The notes beneath the pieces were generated by a model, which made no database searches, was not told where the DNA came from, and saw only the letters and a list, made by a program, of their open reading frames with translations. 64,000 nt of DNA from Tolypothrix sp. FACHB-123 (GTDB lineage Bacteria; Cyanobacteriota; Cyanobacteriia; Cyanobacteriales; Nostocaceae): the NCBI RefSeq assembly GCF_014697075.1, contig NZ_JACJRE010000010.1, positions 1 through 64,000 on the forward strand, written 5' to 3'. Below are positions 28,932 through 38,388 of this stretch, one piece after another. The first letter of the stretch is position 1, and every line of letters starts with the position of its first letter. The translations under genes were made by a program, and so were the position numbers.

Positions 28932-31154
28932 ATGAACTTAGGATTAATGCAAAAACTCAGCAGAATATATCATAAATTTAATCAATATATTAAAAAAATC
29001 TGGCGACAGCGGAATTTTCAGCAGAGAAAATTTTTCACATTTCTAATGTGTCTAATTTTCGGAGTGATGATTGCTTCAATGGGACTGACAACAGGTTGGA
29101 CTGTCAGCGGAATGCCGACAAACACCTACAAAACATCGTGGATAGGTAATAGTTTTGGCGGTGGTAAATATTGGGTACAAAACAATATTGAAGCGATGTA
29201 TGTTGCTAGAAATGGCACAGTATATACCAATAGTGTATGGGATGAAGCAGGTAGAGAAGCCGGAATATATAAAGATGGTAAGACTATTGGGATGGCTGAA
29301 GATACTCACGGATGGAGTCGTACTGGAGGTAAAGCCGTCACTGTAGATAGTAAATATCTTTACCTAGCAATACATCAAGGAAGCATTGGTAAAACCGAAA
29401 AAGATTATCCACCAGAGGGAACGGATTGGTACTGCGTGAGACGCTACGACTTATCGGGAAAACCTGCACCTTTTTCTGGTGGTCGTGGTTGGGATAAGAG
29501 TATGTTAATTGTCAGTACCAAGGGTGAGGTTACTGGCTTAGCAACTGTAAATCAAGAATTATATGTAAGTGATTCGGCTGCTAATCGGATTCGTGTTTAT
29601 AGTACGGAAACGATGCAGGAATTACGCAGCTTTAATGTTAGCAGACCAGGTGCGATCGCTAAAGATCGTCAAGGTAATCTCTGGATTATTCAACCGAAAA
29701 AAGGTACTAATCCAGCAAAGATTGTCCATTATTCCCGCACCGGGAAACCATTACCGCCAGAGATTACGCAAGTTGTCGAACCAACTGCGATCGCTATCGA
29801 TTCTCAAGGGAAACTTTTAGTTGCAGAAAATGGCCCTCGCCAACAAATATTGATTTACAACGTTACAGGTAAACCTGTACAAGTAGGGACATTTGGGACT
29901 AAAGGCGGTATTTATGCAGGTAACCCTGGAGAAGTCCAAGATTTAAAACTTTATGGAATTACAGGGTTAGGTACCGACGCAGCAGGGAATATTTATATCA
30001 ACAATAATGGTTTTAATCGATCGGGAACAGATTTAAGAAAGTTTTCACCATCAGGAAAACTTCTTTGGCAATTATTGGGATTAATATTTGTCGATAATGC
30101 TGATACCGATCCCCAAAGTGACGGCGTGGATGTCTTCACCAAACAAGAACACTTTGTGATGGATTACAATCAGCCACCGGGGAAAAAATGGACTTTTAAA
30201 AATTACACCCTCAATCCTTTTAAATACCCTCAAGATCCCCGATTGCATACATCCCCAGATGCTACCTTTTTCCGTCGCATTCAAGGTAAGCCTTTTTTGT
30301 TTCTTTCGGATATGTATGCTAGTTTTCTGCAAATTTATCGATTTGATAACGGTAATAAGAGTAAAATTGCCATTCCATCAGCAATGTTTGTTGGAACTCG
30401 TGGCGACGGTAAACAATCAATTACAGGGAAATGGCCGCCTTATCAACCAGAAAAAGGTGAGTGGATTTGGCGCGATCGCAATGGTAATGGTAAGTTCGAT
30501 GAAGATGAGTACGACAAGAGTGAAGATTATCCCTACTTAGGCGGTTGGTGGGTAGACAGTAAAGGCGATGTCTGGAAAACTTTGCGCACTCAAGATGGTA
30601 TTGGTATTCGCCACTATCCCCTACAAGGACTAGATGATCGTGGTAACCCCATCTATGGCTATAGTTCCATGAAAAAGCAAAAGACTCCCAGCATGTTTAC
30701 CGATTTGCGGCGGATCGAGTATCTTCCAGACACAGACACCATGTACTTGTCAGGGTTTACTGTAGAACATCCAGCCACAGGTGACGATAGTGGCGTTGTC
30801 GGATCGGAAATCATTCGGTTTGATAATTGGAGTCAAGAAAATCCCACACCCCGTTGGCGGATCGTCGTTCCTCACGACACCACAGGTAAGCGTGAAGTTT
30901 CCACCGCAGCGATGAGTGTAGCTGGAGACTATGTATTTGCTGTCACATTTAAAACCGCAGAAGTACATGTTTATAACGCCGCTACCGGAGTGCAAGTACA
31001 ACAGTTCAAACCCGGCCCGGAAGTTGCAGGAGAAAGCGGTTGGATTGATATACCCTACGGTATCCGCGCTTTTCGGCGCAGCAATGGTGAGTACTTAGTA
31101 TTTGTGGAAGAAAATTGGAAAGGTAAAGTAATTATGTATCGATTACAGAGTTAA
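28932..31154 (+). CDS. Large membrane-anchored, NHL/propeller-like exported protein
   Basis: A 740-residue protein with no name I can give. A basic N-terminus (about residues 1-35) is followed by one hydrophobic segment (FFTFLMCLIFGVMIASMGLTTGWT, about 36-60), giving a membrane anchor or signal. The rest is a chain of propeller-like blades (GEVTGLATVNQELYVSDSAANRIRVYS, GAIAKDRQGNLWIIQPK, AIAIDSQGKLLVAENG, GLGTDAAGNIYINN), as in NHL/SMP-30-type propellers. The C-terminal part is larger and has an EF-hand-like DRNGNGKFDEDEYD segment (about 517-530) that may bind calcium. GGAG precedes the ATG. It stands beside glycosyltransferases and a PIG-L deacetylase, so it may bind or process surface glycan. 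Confidence 0.7.
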   Translation: MNLGLMQKLSRIYHKFNQYIKKIWRQRNFQQRKFFTFLMCLIFGVMIASMGLTTGWTVSGMPTNTYKTSWIGNSFGGGKYWVQNNIEAMYVARNGTVYTNSVWDEAGREAGIYKDGKTIGMAEDTHGWSRTGGKAVTVDSKYLYLAIHQGSIGKTEKDYPPEGTDWYCVRRYDLSGKPAPFSGGRGWDKSMLIVSTKGEVTGLATVNQELYVSDSAANRIRVYSTETMQELRSFNVSRPGAIAKDRQGNLWIIQPKKGTNPAKIVHYSRTGKPLPPEITQVVEPTAIAIDSQGKLLVAENGPRQQILIYNVTGKPVQVGTFGTKGGIYAGNPGEVQDLKLYGITGLGTDAAGNIYINNNGFNRSGTDLRKFSPSGKLLWQLLGLIFVDNADTDPQSDGVDVFTKQEHFVMDYNQPPGKKWTFKNYTLNPFKYPQDPRLHTSPDATFFRRIQGKPFLFLSDMYASFLQIYRFDNGNKSKIAIPSAMFVGTRGDGKQSITGKWPPYQPEKGEWIWRDRNGNGKFDEDEYDKSEDYPYLGGWWVDSKGDVWKTLRTQDGIGIRHYPLQGLDDRGNPIYGYSSMKKQKTPSMFTDLRRIEYLPDTDTMYLSGFTVEHPATGDDSGVVGSEIIRFDNWSQENPTPRWRIVVPHDTTGKREVSTAAMSVAGDYVFAVTFKTAEVHVYNAATGVQVQQFKPGPEVAGESGWIDIPYGIRAFRRSNGEYLVFVEENWKGKVIMYRLQS

Positions 31155-31174
31155 ATTTTTCAAAATTATAACTC

Positions 31175-31213
31175 ATGAGATACCCGAATTCTTTAATAAT
31201 TCGGGTATCTCAT
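31175..31213 (+). terminator. Long perfect hairpin after the propeller gene
   Basis: A 16-bp perfect stem starting ATGAGATACCCGAATT, with a 7-base loop. No strong T run follows, but the position about 20 bases after the stop codon fits a terminator or mRNA-stabilising hairpin. Confidence 0.65.
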
Positions 31214-31730
31214 CGCTCCAAGATTAAATACTATTTATTTATGTAAGGTTCTCTATTTTGATTGCCAAATTAATAGTTAGATATTTTTCTCAAATATATC
31301 CATAATTATTAATTTAAATTGAATTAAAATATGTATCCAAGCAAGCATTGCTGTACTTATATGTGTTTAATTGAATTAGATCAAATAGCCCAAGCTAGAT
31401 TTGTTTTTTAAAATCAGTATTTGTTTGGATAACAAATAAATATTATCTTTCTATTCAATATCAAATTGAATAGAAATTTGTGATGTTTATTAATTTCAAA
31501 AATAGTATTTACCAAAACTTTATCATTCTCTTGTTATTAATTGAAGATTTTTACAGAAAACACAAATATATTTGATGACAACACTTGTTGATTAAATTAT
31601 GATGTCATAACAGCAATATCAATATTGAACAAAAAAAGAATATATAGAAATTGCTGAATCTGGAATCAGTAATAACTGCATATGGTAACTAAATATCTCA
31701 GTTGTTGGAGCATCATTAAAGTTAATAATT
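31214..31730. other. AT-rich gene-free gap upstream of PIG-L gene
   Basis: No gene is seen. The AT-rich region should contain the promoter for the PIG-L deacetylase gene and perhaps for the following glycosyltransferase. Confidence 0.4.
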
Positions 31731-32507
31731 ATGAATTTAAAAATGCATTTACAGCGAATCCAAACATTCATTCCACATAATTGGCTAGAGCATTTGCAAT
31801 ATTTACACTCTCGACTACTATTTCAATGGATTATTAAAAATGGAAGTCAGCCTCTAAAATTCAGCCAAAAATCAGCAATGGTGTTTTCACCTCACCAGGA
31901 CGATGAAACCTTTGGCTGTGGTGGTACGATCGCTTGGAAACGAGAGCATAATATCCCAGTCATCATCACTTTTATTACTAATGGACAGGGTAGCAGTAAT
32001 TCAGAGGATGGGCAAAATCAAATCGTCCAAATTCGTAAGCAAGAAGCAGTAAATGCATTAGAAATTCTGGGAGTAAAACCATCGGAAATTTATTTTTTAG
32101 AAAAACCTGATGGGAAATTACCAGATTTAGACAATGAAGAAAGACAACAAACAATTAAACAGATAGCTGAACTCTTAAACCGTTATCAGCCTGAGGAAGT
32201 ATACGTACCTCATCGTAAAGATTGCCATCGAGATCATGAAGCCACCTATCAATTGGTGAAAGATGCGATCGCCCAAGCGGAAATTACAGTAGAACTCCTA
32301 CAATACCCCATTTGGTTATTCTGGAGAGCGCCGCTATTTATTCTGCTCAAATTGCAGGATATAGCCGCAGCCTACTATGTTTCAATTTCCTCAGTTCAAG
32401 ACAAGAAGAATCGAGCAATTTCTGCTTATTATTCGCAAATTTCCAGCCTACCTCCTGGTTTTATTCAACGATTTTTAGGCTCTCATGAAATATTTTTTAA
32501 GTCTTAA
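31731..32507 (+). CDS. PIG-L family deacetylase
   Basis: A zinc-dependent N-acetylglucosaminyl deacetylase-like enzyme (PIG-L/LmbE family) of 258 residues. The metal and catalytic motif SPHQDDETFGCGG lies at about residues 53-65 (usual form HPDDE), and the second motif HRDHEAT near 165 supplies another zinc ligand. The N-terminal 40 residues are extra and slightly basic. No signal peptide. It stands among surface-glycan genes and probably deacetylates an N-acetylated sugar nucleotide or lipid-linked sugar. The third glycosyltransferase follows after about 220 bases. Confidence 0.9.
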   Translation: MNLKMHLQRIQTFIPHNWLEHLQYLHSRLLFQWIIKNGSQPLKFSQKSAMVFSPHQDDETFGCGGTIAWKREHNIPVIITFITNGQGSSNSEDGQNQIVQIRKQEAVNALEILGVKPSEIYFLEKPDGKLPDLDNEERQQTIKQIAELLNRYQPEEVYVPHRKDCHRDHEATYQLVKDAIAQAEITVELLQYPIWLFWRAPLFILLKLQDIAAAYYVSISSVQDKKNRAISAYYSQISSLPPGFIQRFLGSHEIFFKS

Positions 32508-32731
32508 TCATTGGTCAGGCTTTAAGTCTATTTACGGTTAGGATATAGTTTGGTTTTTTTACCAAATTATTTAGTAATCAATATTCATTGATAATACAGC
32601 CTACCTTCTAAGACTAGGTAGGACAAACCGATCAATCTCAGTAAAGAGGACTATCGAGTTCTTGATATCTGAGCTACTTTGCGGTGCTGAATCATCCATT
32701 TTCTATAAAAATTTCTGTGGAGAAAACTTAA

Positions 32732-33841
32732 ATGCGCATACTACATATCACCAATCACGTACAAAAAATTGGCAATGGAATTGTGAATGTAGCCGTAGAC
32801 TTAGCTTGTTTGCAAGCACAAAATGGCCATTCTGTAGCCGTCGCCTCAGATGGCGGAGAATACGAAGCATTATTTGCAGAAAATGGCGTAAAACATTTTC
32901 ATCTCGATCAGTCAAGAACACCATTAAATATGCTCAAAGCTGCTTGGCGTTATCGAGAAATTATCCAAGAATTTCAGCCAGATATTGTCCATGCACATAT
33001 GATGACAGGGGTTGTGCTAGCCGGAGTTTTGAAAAATAATGGTGAATATAGTTTAGTTTCTACCGTACACAATGAGTTTCAGCGCAGTGCTGTATTAATG
33101 GGATTAGCCGATCGCGTAATTGCTGTAAGTAATGCTGTTGCTGATTCAATGGTAAAACGTGGTATACCGCAGAGTAAATTACGAGTAGTTGCTAACGGGA
33201 CATTACATAGTCCCCGTCATTGCAGTATTAAAGATTATGAACCAATGCCTTTATGTCGTCCAGCGATTACAACGGTAGCTGGAATGTACACTCGTAAAGG
33301 CATTGTGGAGTTAATAGAAGCATTTGTCAAAATTGCTCCCGACTTTCCCCAAGCACATTTATATTTAGTGGGGGATGGCCCCGATCGCGCTATGTTTGAA
33401 AAGATAGTGCAAAGTACAGCTTTTAGTGCGCGCATTCATTTTGAAGGCTTCCAAGCAGATCCCCAACGCTATATGCTTGCTAGCGATATCTTTGTCCTTC
33501 CTTCCCACTGCGAATCCTTTGGATTAGTGCTAACAGAAGCCAGAGAAGCAGGTTGTGCAATTGTTGCTAGCGATGTCGATGGGATTCCCGAAACTTTGGA
33601 TCGAGGACAAGCTGGACTGTTAGTACCGCCAAAAGATAGTCAAACTTTAGCTAAGGCTTTAGGACATTTACTCAGCGATCCGCAACAATTACAAAAGTTG
33701 CAATCTCAAGCTAAACAAAATATAGAACGTTTTAGTGTCAAGCGGGTGAATGAGGAAACATTAAATGTTTATTCGGAATTAATCAAGAACTACAGTATGT
33801 TTAATGTCTTCAGAACTGAGGAATTTGCAGTTAGTAAATAA
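32732..33841 (+). CDS. Glycosyltransferase family 4 (third)
   Basis: A 369-residue GT4 enzyme. It starts MRILHITNHVQKIGNGIVNVAVDLA, with the acceptor-side Rossmann domain HAHMMTG and STVHNEFQRSAVLMGLADRVIAVSNA. The donor domain has GMYTRKGIVELIEAF, FEGFQADPQRYMLASDIFVLPSHCE and the E-x7-E motif ESFGLVLTEAREAG. GGAG precedes the ATG. It probably completes the surface-glycan set together with the two minus-strand GT4 genes at 25637 and 26944 and the PIG-L gene just upstream. Confidence 0.92.
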   Translation: MRILHITNHVQKIGNGIVNVAVDLACLQAQNGHSVAVASDGGEYEALFAENGVKHFHLDQSRTPLNMLKAAWRYREIIQEFQPDIVHAHMMTGVVLAGVLKNNGEYSLVSTVHNEFQRSAVLMGLADRVIAVSNAVADSMVKRGIPQSKLRVVANGTLHSPRHCSIKDYEPMPLCRPAITTVAGMYTRKGIVELIEAFVKIAPDFPQAHLYLVGDGPDRAMFEKIVQSTAFSARIHFEGFQADPQRYMLASDIFVLPSHCESFGLVLTEAREAGCAIVASDVDGIPETLDRGQAGLLVPPKDSQTLAKALGHLLSDPQQLQKLQSQAKQNIERFSVKRVNEETLNVYSELIKNYSMFNVFRTEEFAVSK

Positions 33842-34083
33842 ATTAATACCCATTTGGCAAAAGAATATAACAAATTGGTAGTGCTATCCCCTAGGGTCTG
33901 TTGCATTCTTTTTTCCAATTGATATTATTTCTCCAGCTTCTCTTTGCTTGTGCGGTTAGTCAAAAATGATTTTGTTAACCGCAGAGGACACAGAGAGCGC
34001 AGAGTCTAGATTTTTTTGAATCTAAACTCTAGCTTGGTAATAGAGAGATTGAGGGTAAAGTTTGTGGTTTGTAAAACAGTTTC

Positions 34084-34854
34084 TTACACAACTTTACAGT
34101 GTCCGGCAAACACAAAATGTGTATCTCGGTTTCCTTTGGTTTTGTCAGGCCACTTCACCCAATAATGCTGTTCTTCAAAACGAGCGTCTAAAACTGGGTA
34201 TTTTCCAGGAGCAATCTCAATTAAACTCTCTTTAGGTAGATCTGAGGATTGATCGGTAGAGGGTTTTAATAAAGTTGCTGTTGTAATTTCCACAATATGC
34301 TCTTTATTATCTTTATCGTCTTTATCATCCTTAGCTGTTTCTTCTTTTGAATCACCAATTAATCCATCTTTGATGGCTTCAGCCATTTTTTCGGCATCAA
34401 AGATATCCATATCTTTTTGGGAATCACAAAAGCAGCATTCAATTAAAATAGCTGGCATTTGTGTATTTTTTAAGACGAATAGAGGTGTATTTTTTACGCC
34501 TCGATTAGCAAACCCTAATTTGACAATCTCTTTGAGAACTGATTGGGCTATACCTTTGGAGGCGTTACTCATGGCGAAAACTTCTGAGCCATGAACTTTA
34601 CCATTGAATGCATTAAAGTGAATAGAAACATAAATATTCACATTGTTGGCATTCGCTTTATTGGTTCTTTGCGCTAGAGAGTTTGTGACGTTACTAGCTG
34701 TTTTTGGGGTGCAATCAATTACTGTATGACCTGCTGCTTTTAGTTTTTGCATGAGCAGGTTACCGACGGCTTTAGTTAAGTCATCTTCTTTTTTTATACC
34801 TAATGCTCCTGTGTCAGGGTGGCAATTATGGCCAATATCAATACCAAATTTCAT
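34084..34854 (-). CDS. N-acetylmuramoyl-L-alanine amidase, no signal peptide
   Basis: An Amidase_3 type zinc enzyme (256 residues) that cleaves the amide bond between muramic acid and the stem peptide. The zinc motif GHN is at residues 8-10, the SIHFNAF motif near 77-83 and the Glu of AILIECCF near 137. There is no signal peptide and no cell-wall binding domain of a known kind; residues about 175-256 are a Lys/Asp-rich linker and a small beta-rich tail (YPVLDARFEEQHYWVKW). An amidase without export signal is reminiscent of phage lysins or of enzymes released by other means. Neighbours do not give phage genes, so I leave it open. Confidence 0.8.
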   Translation of the reverse strand: MKFGIDIGHNCHPDTGALGIKKEDDLTKAVGNLLMQKLKAAGHTVIDCTPKTASNVTNSLAQRTNKANANNVNIYVSIHFNAFNGKVHGSEVFAMSNASKGIAQSVLKEIVKLGFANRGVKNTPLFVLKNTQMPAILIECCFCDSQKDMDIFDAEKMAEAIKDGLIGDSKEETAKDDKDDKDNKEHIVEITTATLLKPSTDQSSDLPKESLIEIAPGKYPVLDARFEEQHYWVKWPDKTKGNRDTHFVFAGHCKVV

Positions 34855-35443
34855 AATTATCTCCTGTGTATTAGCTGAAAAATATAAGTTGTCTGTATCA
34901 GCAATTACCTATGGTAGTCTAAGAGCGATCGCCTGAATGGTAAGAATAAATAAGTAATTACTCTATCTTTAGGTAAAGATAACCGTAATTTGATTTTAAA
35001 TTGGGAATATCTCCCAATATTTGGTTAATAGAGAAGCTAGATTAGCAATTAAGACTGAATATCTCGCTTTTTCTCCTCTAATTTTATCTGATGTGCTTGC
35101 TTAAAAGTGTAAAAGTTTATAACCAGTGTTTGGGATAAGTCCTCTCTTGTGCCAGGTTATTGAAGACTACAGCACAAAGTACCAAAATTACGGAACCTTC
35201 TAATGCTGGTGTGAGCAAAAATTGCCGAAATGCTTTTGTAATTGAATCTGGGTAAGTAGTTGGACAAAAATATTTACAGTCATTGCGAGCAAAGCGAAGC
35301 AATCCCAAGCCTTACGATTGAGTCATTCCGCTTCGCGAACGCTCCATTCGCAATGACATTGTGTAATTAATTCTGTCAGACTACTGATATAGGTGTGGGG
35401 ATTTGGGGATTGATTTCCTAGAAATTATGGGTGCGGCTTAGTG
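34855..35443. other. Gene-free stretch with dispersed repeat
   Basis: It holds no convincing gene. Near 35280-35360 is a dispersed repeat of the type TCATTGCGAGCAAAGCG ... CATTCGCAATGAC, whose ends are inverted, so it can fold as a long hairpin. The rest is AT-rich. Confidence 0.45.
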
Positions 35444-35745
35444 CTAGAGCATTTTTTCTAAGAATTGCTGGGCGCGATCGCACTGGGGATTGTGGAAGAA
35501 TTGGCTAGGGGTGGTATCTTCTGCTAAAACCCCACCATCGAGAAACATAATCCGACTGGCGACTTCTCTAGCAAATCCCATTTCATGGGTGACAATCGCC
35601 ATTGTAATTCCTGTGTGGGCTAAAGCTTGCATCACTTCTAGCACATCTTTAACCATTTCCGGATCTAAAGCTGAAGTGGGTTTATCAAATAAAATCATCT
35701 CTGGTTCCATCGCCAAAACGCGGGCGATCGCTACTCATTGAGGTG
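35444..35745 (-). pseudogene. Polar amino-acid ABC transporter ATPase, C-terminal fragment
   Basis: Only the last 95 or so residues of a GlnQ-type ATPase are left: VAIARVLAMEPEMILFDKPTSALDPEMVKDVLEVM to the D-loop and H-loop (VTHEMGFAREV) and the C-terminus. Walker A and the Q-loop are absent. Two damaging changes are seen: the Walker B sequence reads FDKPTSALD, where the catalytic Glu of DEPTSALD is Lys, and the codon before VAIAR is TGA where the family has Arg (QRVAIARAL), a CGA-to-TGA change. It is fused through a deletion to a substrate-binding protein fragment. Confidence 0.85.
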
Positions 35746-36299
35746 TAAGCATTAGCTAGCCAAGTAAGGGGCTTGATTCCGGTAATTTTTGTAACTTTTT
35801 CGGCAATTTTTTTCGCATTTTGTTCTTGAATAGTTCCCAATTGTACGCCAACTTTTTTGCCAGCTAAATCTTGCGACTGTTTGAGATTGCTATTTTTAGG
35901 AGCGACAATGGTATCTTTAGCCTCGTAATAAATCAGAGAAAAATCGACATTTTTCTTACGTTCTGGAGTTGGAGTCATCCCCGCCATGACAAAATCGGCG
36001 CGATTGGCTTGGAGTGCGGGAATTAAGCCATTAAAATCAGATTCCATGATTTTGAGTTTAAACCCCAGTTTTTGCGCCAGATTTTTGGCAATATCTACAT
36101 CAAAGCCAACAATTTGCCTTTCACCGCCTTGAGTATCATAAAATTCATAAGGCGGATAATCGGGGGAAGTCACCATCGTTAGGGTATCTTTACCCAAAGG
36201 TGAAGCCGCTTTGAGAGTATGACTTTGACCTGCGATGATAGTGATAAATAGCATGGCTGCAAACAGCATCGTTAACAGCCGGAATTTTCTTTTCTGCAT
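35746..36299 (-). pseudogene. Amino-acid ABC transporter substrate-binding protein, N-terminal fragment
   Basis: An N-terminal part of a GlnH/ArtJ-like periplasmic binding protein: a signal peptide (about residues 1-30), then VTSPDYPPYEFYD, DVDIAKNLAQKLGF, FNGLIPALQANRADFVMAGMTPTPER and GKKVGVQLGTIQEQN. Homology stops at about residue 175 (ITGIKPLTW), and the reading frame then runs out of frame into the ATPase remnant at 35444. The second lobe, any fused permease part and the N-terminal part of the ATPase are all missing. So an operon of binding protein, permease and ATPase has lost its middle by a deletion around 35735-35780. Confidence 0.8.
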
Positions 36300-36458
36300 C
36301 AGAATTACTCTGGTAAACCTCTACATCAAACAATTTAGATGTTACTCATAAACATCGAACTAGATTTACTCAAGGTGTCTTAGACTCATAAATATTAATA
36401 ATTTTTTTACTTTGCTTATCGACGTTATTTCCTAGTTTCAAGAAAAGGTAATAAAAAT

Positions 36459-36492
36459 ACCCCAGTCATTCTTTGAGTGTCTGGGGTTTTCT
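36459..36492. terminator. Bidirectional hairpin terminator
   Basis: Stem ACCCCAG / CTGGGGT (36459-36465 and 36481-36487) with TTTTCT after it on the plus strand and a T-rich run on the minus strand. No gene ends here now, so it may be left from a lost gene or from the inserted element. Confidence 0.55.
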
Positions 36493-36564
36493 ATTGGCTT
36501 TCATTGGATCAATCTGAGATTCACAAAGGCTAATGCCTCATAAATTACGAAGAATACCCTTCTT

Positions 36565-36800
36565 CTAAATACTTCGCTGTGCCCGAAAGTGTGCTGTAGA
36601 TGTACCCTTCGGGTTGTTTGTGGGGTGTATAGAATCTCGGAAAAACCGTTTTTCTAAATACTTCGCTGTGCCCGAAAGTGTGCTGTAGATGTACCCTTCG
36701 GGTTGTTTGTGGGGTGTATAGAATCTCGGAAAAAAACTGTTTTTCTAAATACTTCGCTGTGCCCGAAAGTGTGCTGTAGCTGTACCCTTCGGGTTGTTCT
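36565..36800. repeat. Three tandem copies of a ~90-bp hairpin-containing repeat
   Basis: Units begin with CTAAATACTTCGCTGTG at 36565, 36654 and 36745 (spacing 89 and 91; the third is partial). Each contains CCCGAA and TTCGGG 20 bases apart that can form a stem, and the first two are followed by GGGGTGTATAGAATCTCGG. The third has one change (GTAGCTGTACC). The units lie directly before the small gene at 36829 and the Rep gene, so they may be an origin or a family of small structured elements. Confidence 0.85.
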
Positions 36801-36828
36801 TTGATTAACAATTAATGAGGTTATTAAA

Positions 36829-37140
36829 ATGCCAGAATTTTTGATTAATTTTCATGAAATTCCCGGTGTTCCTGTTGGACGTATCTTTGTTCCTCATACC
36901 TTTACCAGAAAATCTACTTTTCAGCGTTGGTACAGGTCTATTCGCATTCAACGTCAAACTGTCTATGCTACGGGAATAGTAATTTGGTTTATTGCTCCTG
37001 TATCGGTATATCGCCGTCTTGCATTTTTTTATCCTCATCCTGTTCATGCGGCTTATACTCACTATATTTTGAATTCTGCTTCTACATTCTTCAAGGGGCT
37101 GAAACCACCGCATCTTAATGATATTGAGTATCTTGACTAA
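36829..37140 (+). CDS. Small protein of unknown function next to rep
   Basis: A 103-residue basic protein, MPEFLINFHEIPGVPVGRIFVP..., with a short hydrophobic stretch (YATGIVIWFIAPVSVY, about 46-61) and no motif I recognise. The ribosome site GAGG lies about 12 bases before the ATG. It is convergent with the Rep gene (10 bases between stops), which suggests it belongs to the same small replicon or element. It might be a mobilisation or accessory plasmid protein, but I cannot assign it. Confidence 0.5.
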   Translation: MPEFLINFHEIPGVPVGRIFVPHTFTRKSTFQRWYRSIRIQRQTVYATGIVIWFIAPVSVYRRLAFFYPHPVHAAYTHYILNSASTFFKGLKPPHLNDIEYLD

Positions 37141-37149
37141 TCTTAGTTA

Positions 37150-38136
37150 TCACTCTTTATTGAACTTCTGTGACTTCCGTTCCCATCTGAAAGACAAAGT
37201 TCTGCTATCAACCTCATCTTTCTCTTCACTTTCAGCAATGAGGTCTTGGTTTTTCTCCTCTAATTCCCGCATATACTGCCTGAGTATACCCCCAACAGCG
37301 ATCGCTCTAGTTTTATGTAGCTGACGGGTTAACTCTAAAAACCATTCCCTATCGCCGATTAAGTCTGACTCTTTAACCTGATACTTAAGAATTTCTGGGA
37401 TAAGTATTTTCGGGTCATGATGCTTTGTGATCGCACTAATATGAGTTATTGGCTCGTAATTAATTCTCAAGCACTTTTGCCACAATGCTACCCATTTGGC
37501 GTGAGAAAGATAGCCATGACTGAAGTAGGAAGGCTGTACCATTGCCAAAATGTGTAAATGCGGGTGTGCTGAAACTCCATCTCTACCCTTAGTCACTTCT
37601 ATGGACTTCACCCAACCTTTGGCTGGCCATACCTTTAATTCAGTCAGTCGTTTAAAAGCTTTATTCATCCAATCTAAGGTTTCCCTAAGTTCCTCAATTT
37701 GGCAATTTTTTACTGTCAAAGTCACAAACAGCCAACGGTACTTAGGGTAATCAGTGACTACCTGTGGGAGAATTTTATAAGCTTTTGCTTTCCACATGAG
37801 CGATCGCCGCCACTGGCAAACCGGACAATGACGAACTCTACAAAATTTAGCATCTGATAGCTTTAGCTGGAGAATCCCTTCAGGCTTTTCTGGTACTAAT
37901 TGAAACTCCAGCCACTTAGAACACATTTTTACTCGCCAAGCATATCGATTGAAGCTACCTTCACCTGCTTGAGCATAATACTCGAAAACTTTATCAGCAT
38001 TGGCTCGGTGCTTATCCCAAATATCTCCTATAGGGGTAATTTGAGATAAATTTATTACATTTTGGCTAGATGAAAACTGAAATTCTGACGATTCATTTAA
38101 AGGAATAAAGTTTGTATCTGAGGTTTGAGTAGACAC
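37150..38136 (-). CDS. Rolling-circle replication initiator (HUH Rep, pC194/pUB110-like)
   Basis: A 328-residue Rep of the Rep_1 type. Motif 1 is VTLTVKN (about 138-144), the HUH metal-binding motif 2 is HPHLHIL (191-197), and motif 3 has the likely nicking tyrosine in ILKYQVKESDL (Y252). A cysteine cluster C99/C104/C107 precedes them, as in several plasmid Rep proteins. All catalytic residues are present, so it may be active. Iteron-like repeats lie 250 bases upstream and hairpin repeats downstream, which fits a small rolling-circle plasmid or an integrated copy of one. No relaxase or partition genes are seen. Confidence 0.88.
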   Translation of the reverse strand: MSTQTSDTNFIPLNESSEFQFSSSQNVINLSQITPIGDIWDKHRANADKVFEYYAQAGEGSFNRYAWRVKMCSKWLEFQLVPEKPEGILQLKLSDAKFCRVRHCPVCQWRRSLMWKAKAYKILPQVVTDYPKYRWLFVTLTVKNCQIEELRETLDWMNKAFKRLTELKVWPAKGWVKSIEVTKGRDGVSAHPHLHILAMVQPSYFSHGYLSHAKWVALWQKCLRINYEPITHISAITKHHDPKILIPEILKYQVKESDLIGDREWFLELTRQLHKTRAIAVGGILRQYMRELEEKNQDLIAESEEKDEVDSRTLSFRWERKSQKFNKE

Positions 38137-38388
38137 AGAATTCCTTAATTGGTTTGGTATAAGAATCCAAACCTAACGCCTGAGTATACAGTTACACCTC
38201 AGTGATAATGCCTAGAATTTAAGTTTAAAACTAGAGATAAAACATCTAAACCGCCAATATATATTGGCTGAGGTTTCCTATAATGTAGCGATGGCTCTCT
38301 AGCCCGCTTCTTAAACCATAGGGAGCAAGATGCTCCCACTACAAATAGAATTACGAAATTGAGAAAGTAAAGCACCCTGGAAGAACCC

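Noticed and set aside
35117-35308. Minus-strand frame starting MGLLRFARNDCKYF
   Set aside because: It begins in a dispersed repeat (GCAATCCC...CATTGCGAG type), whose translation gives this familiar false peptide.
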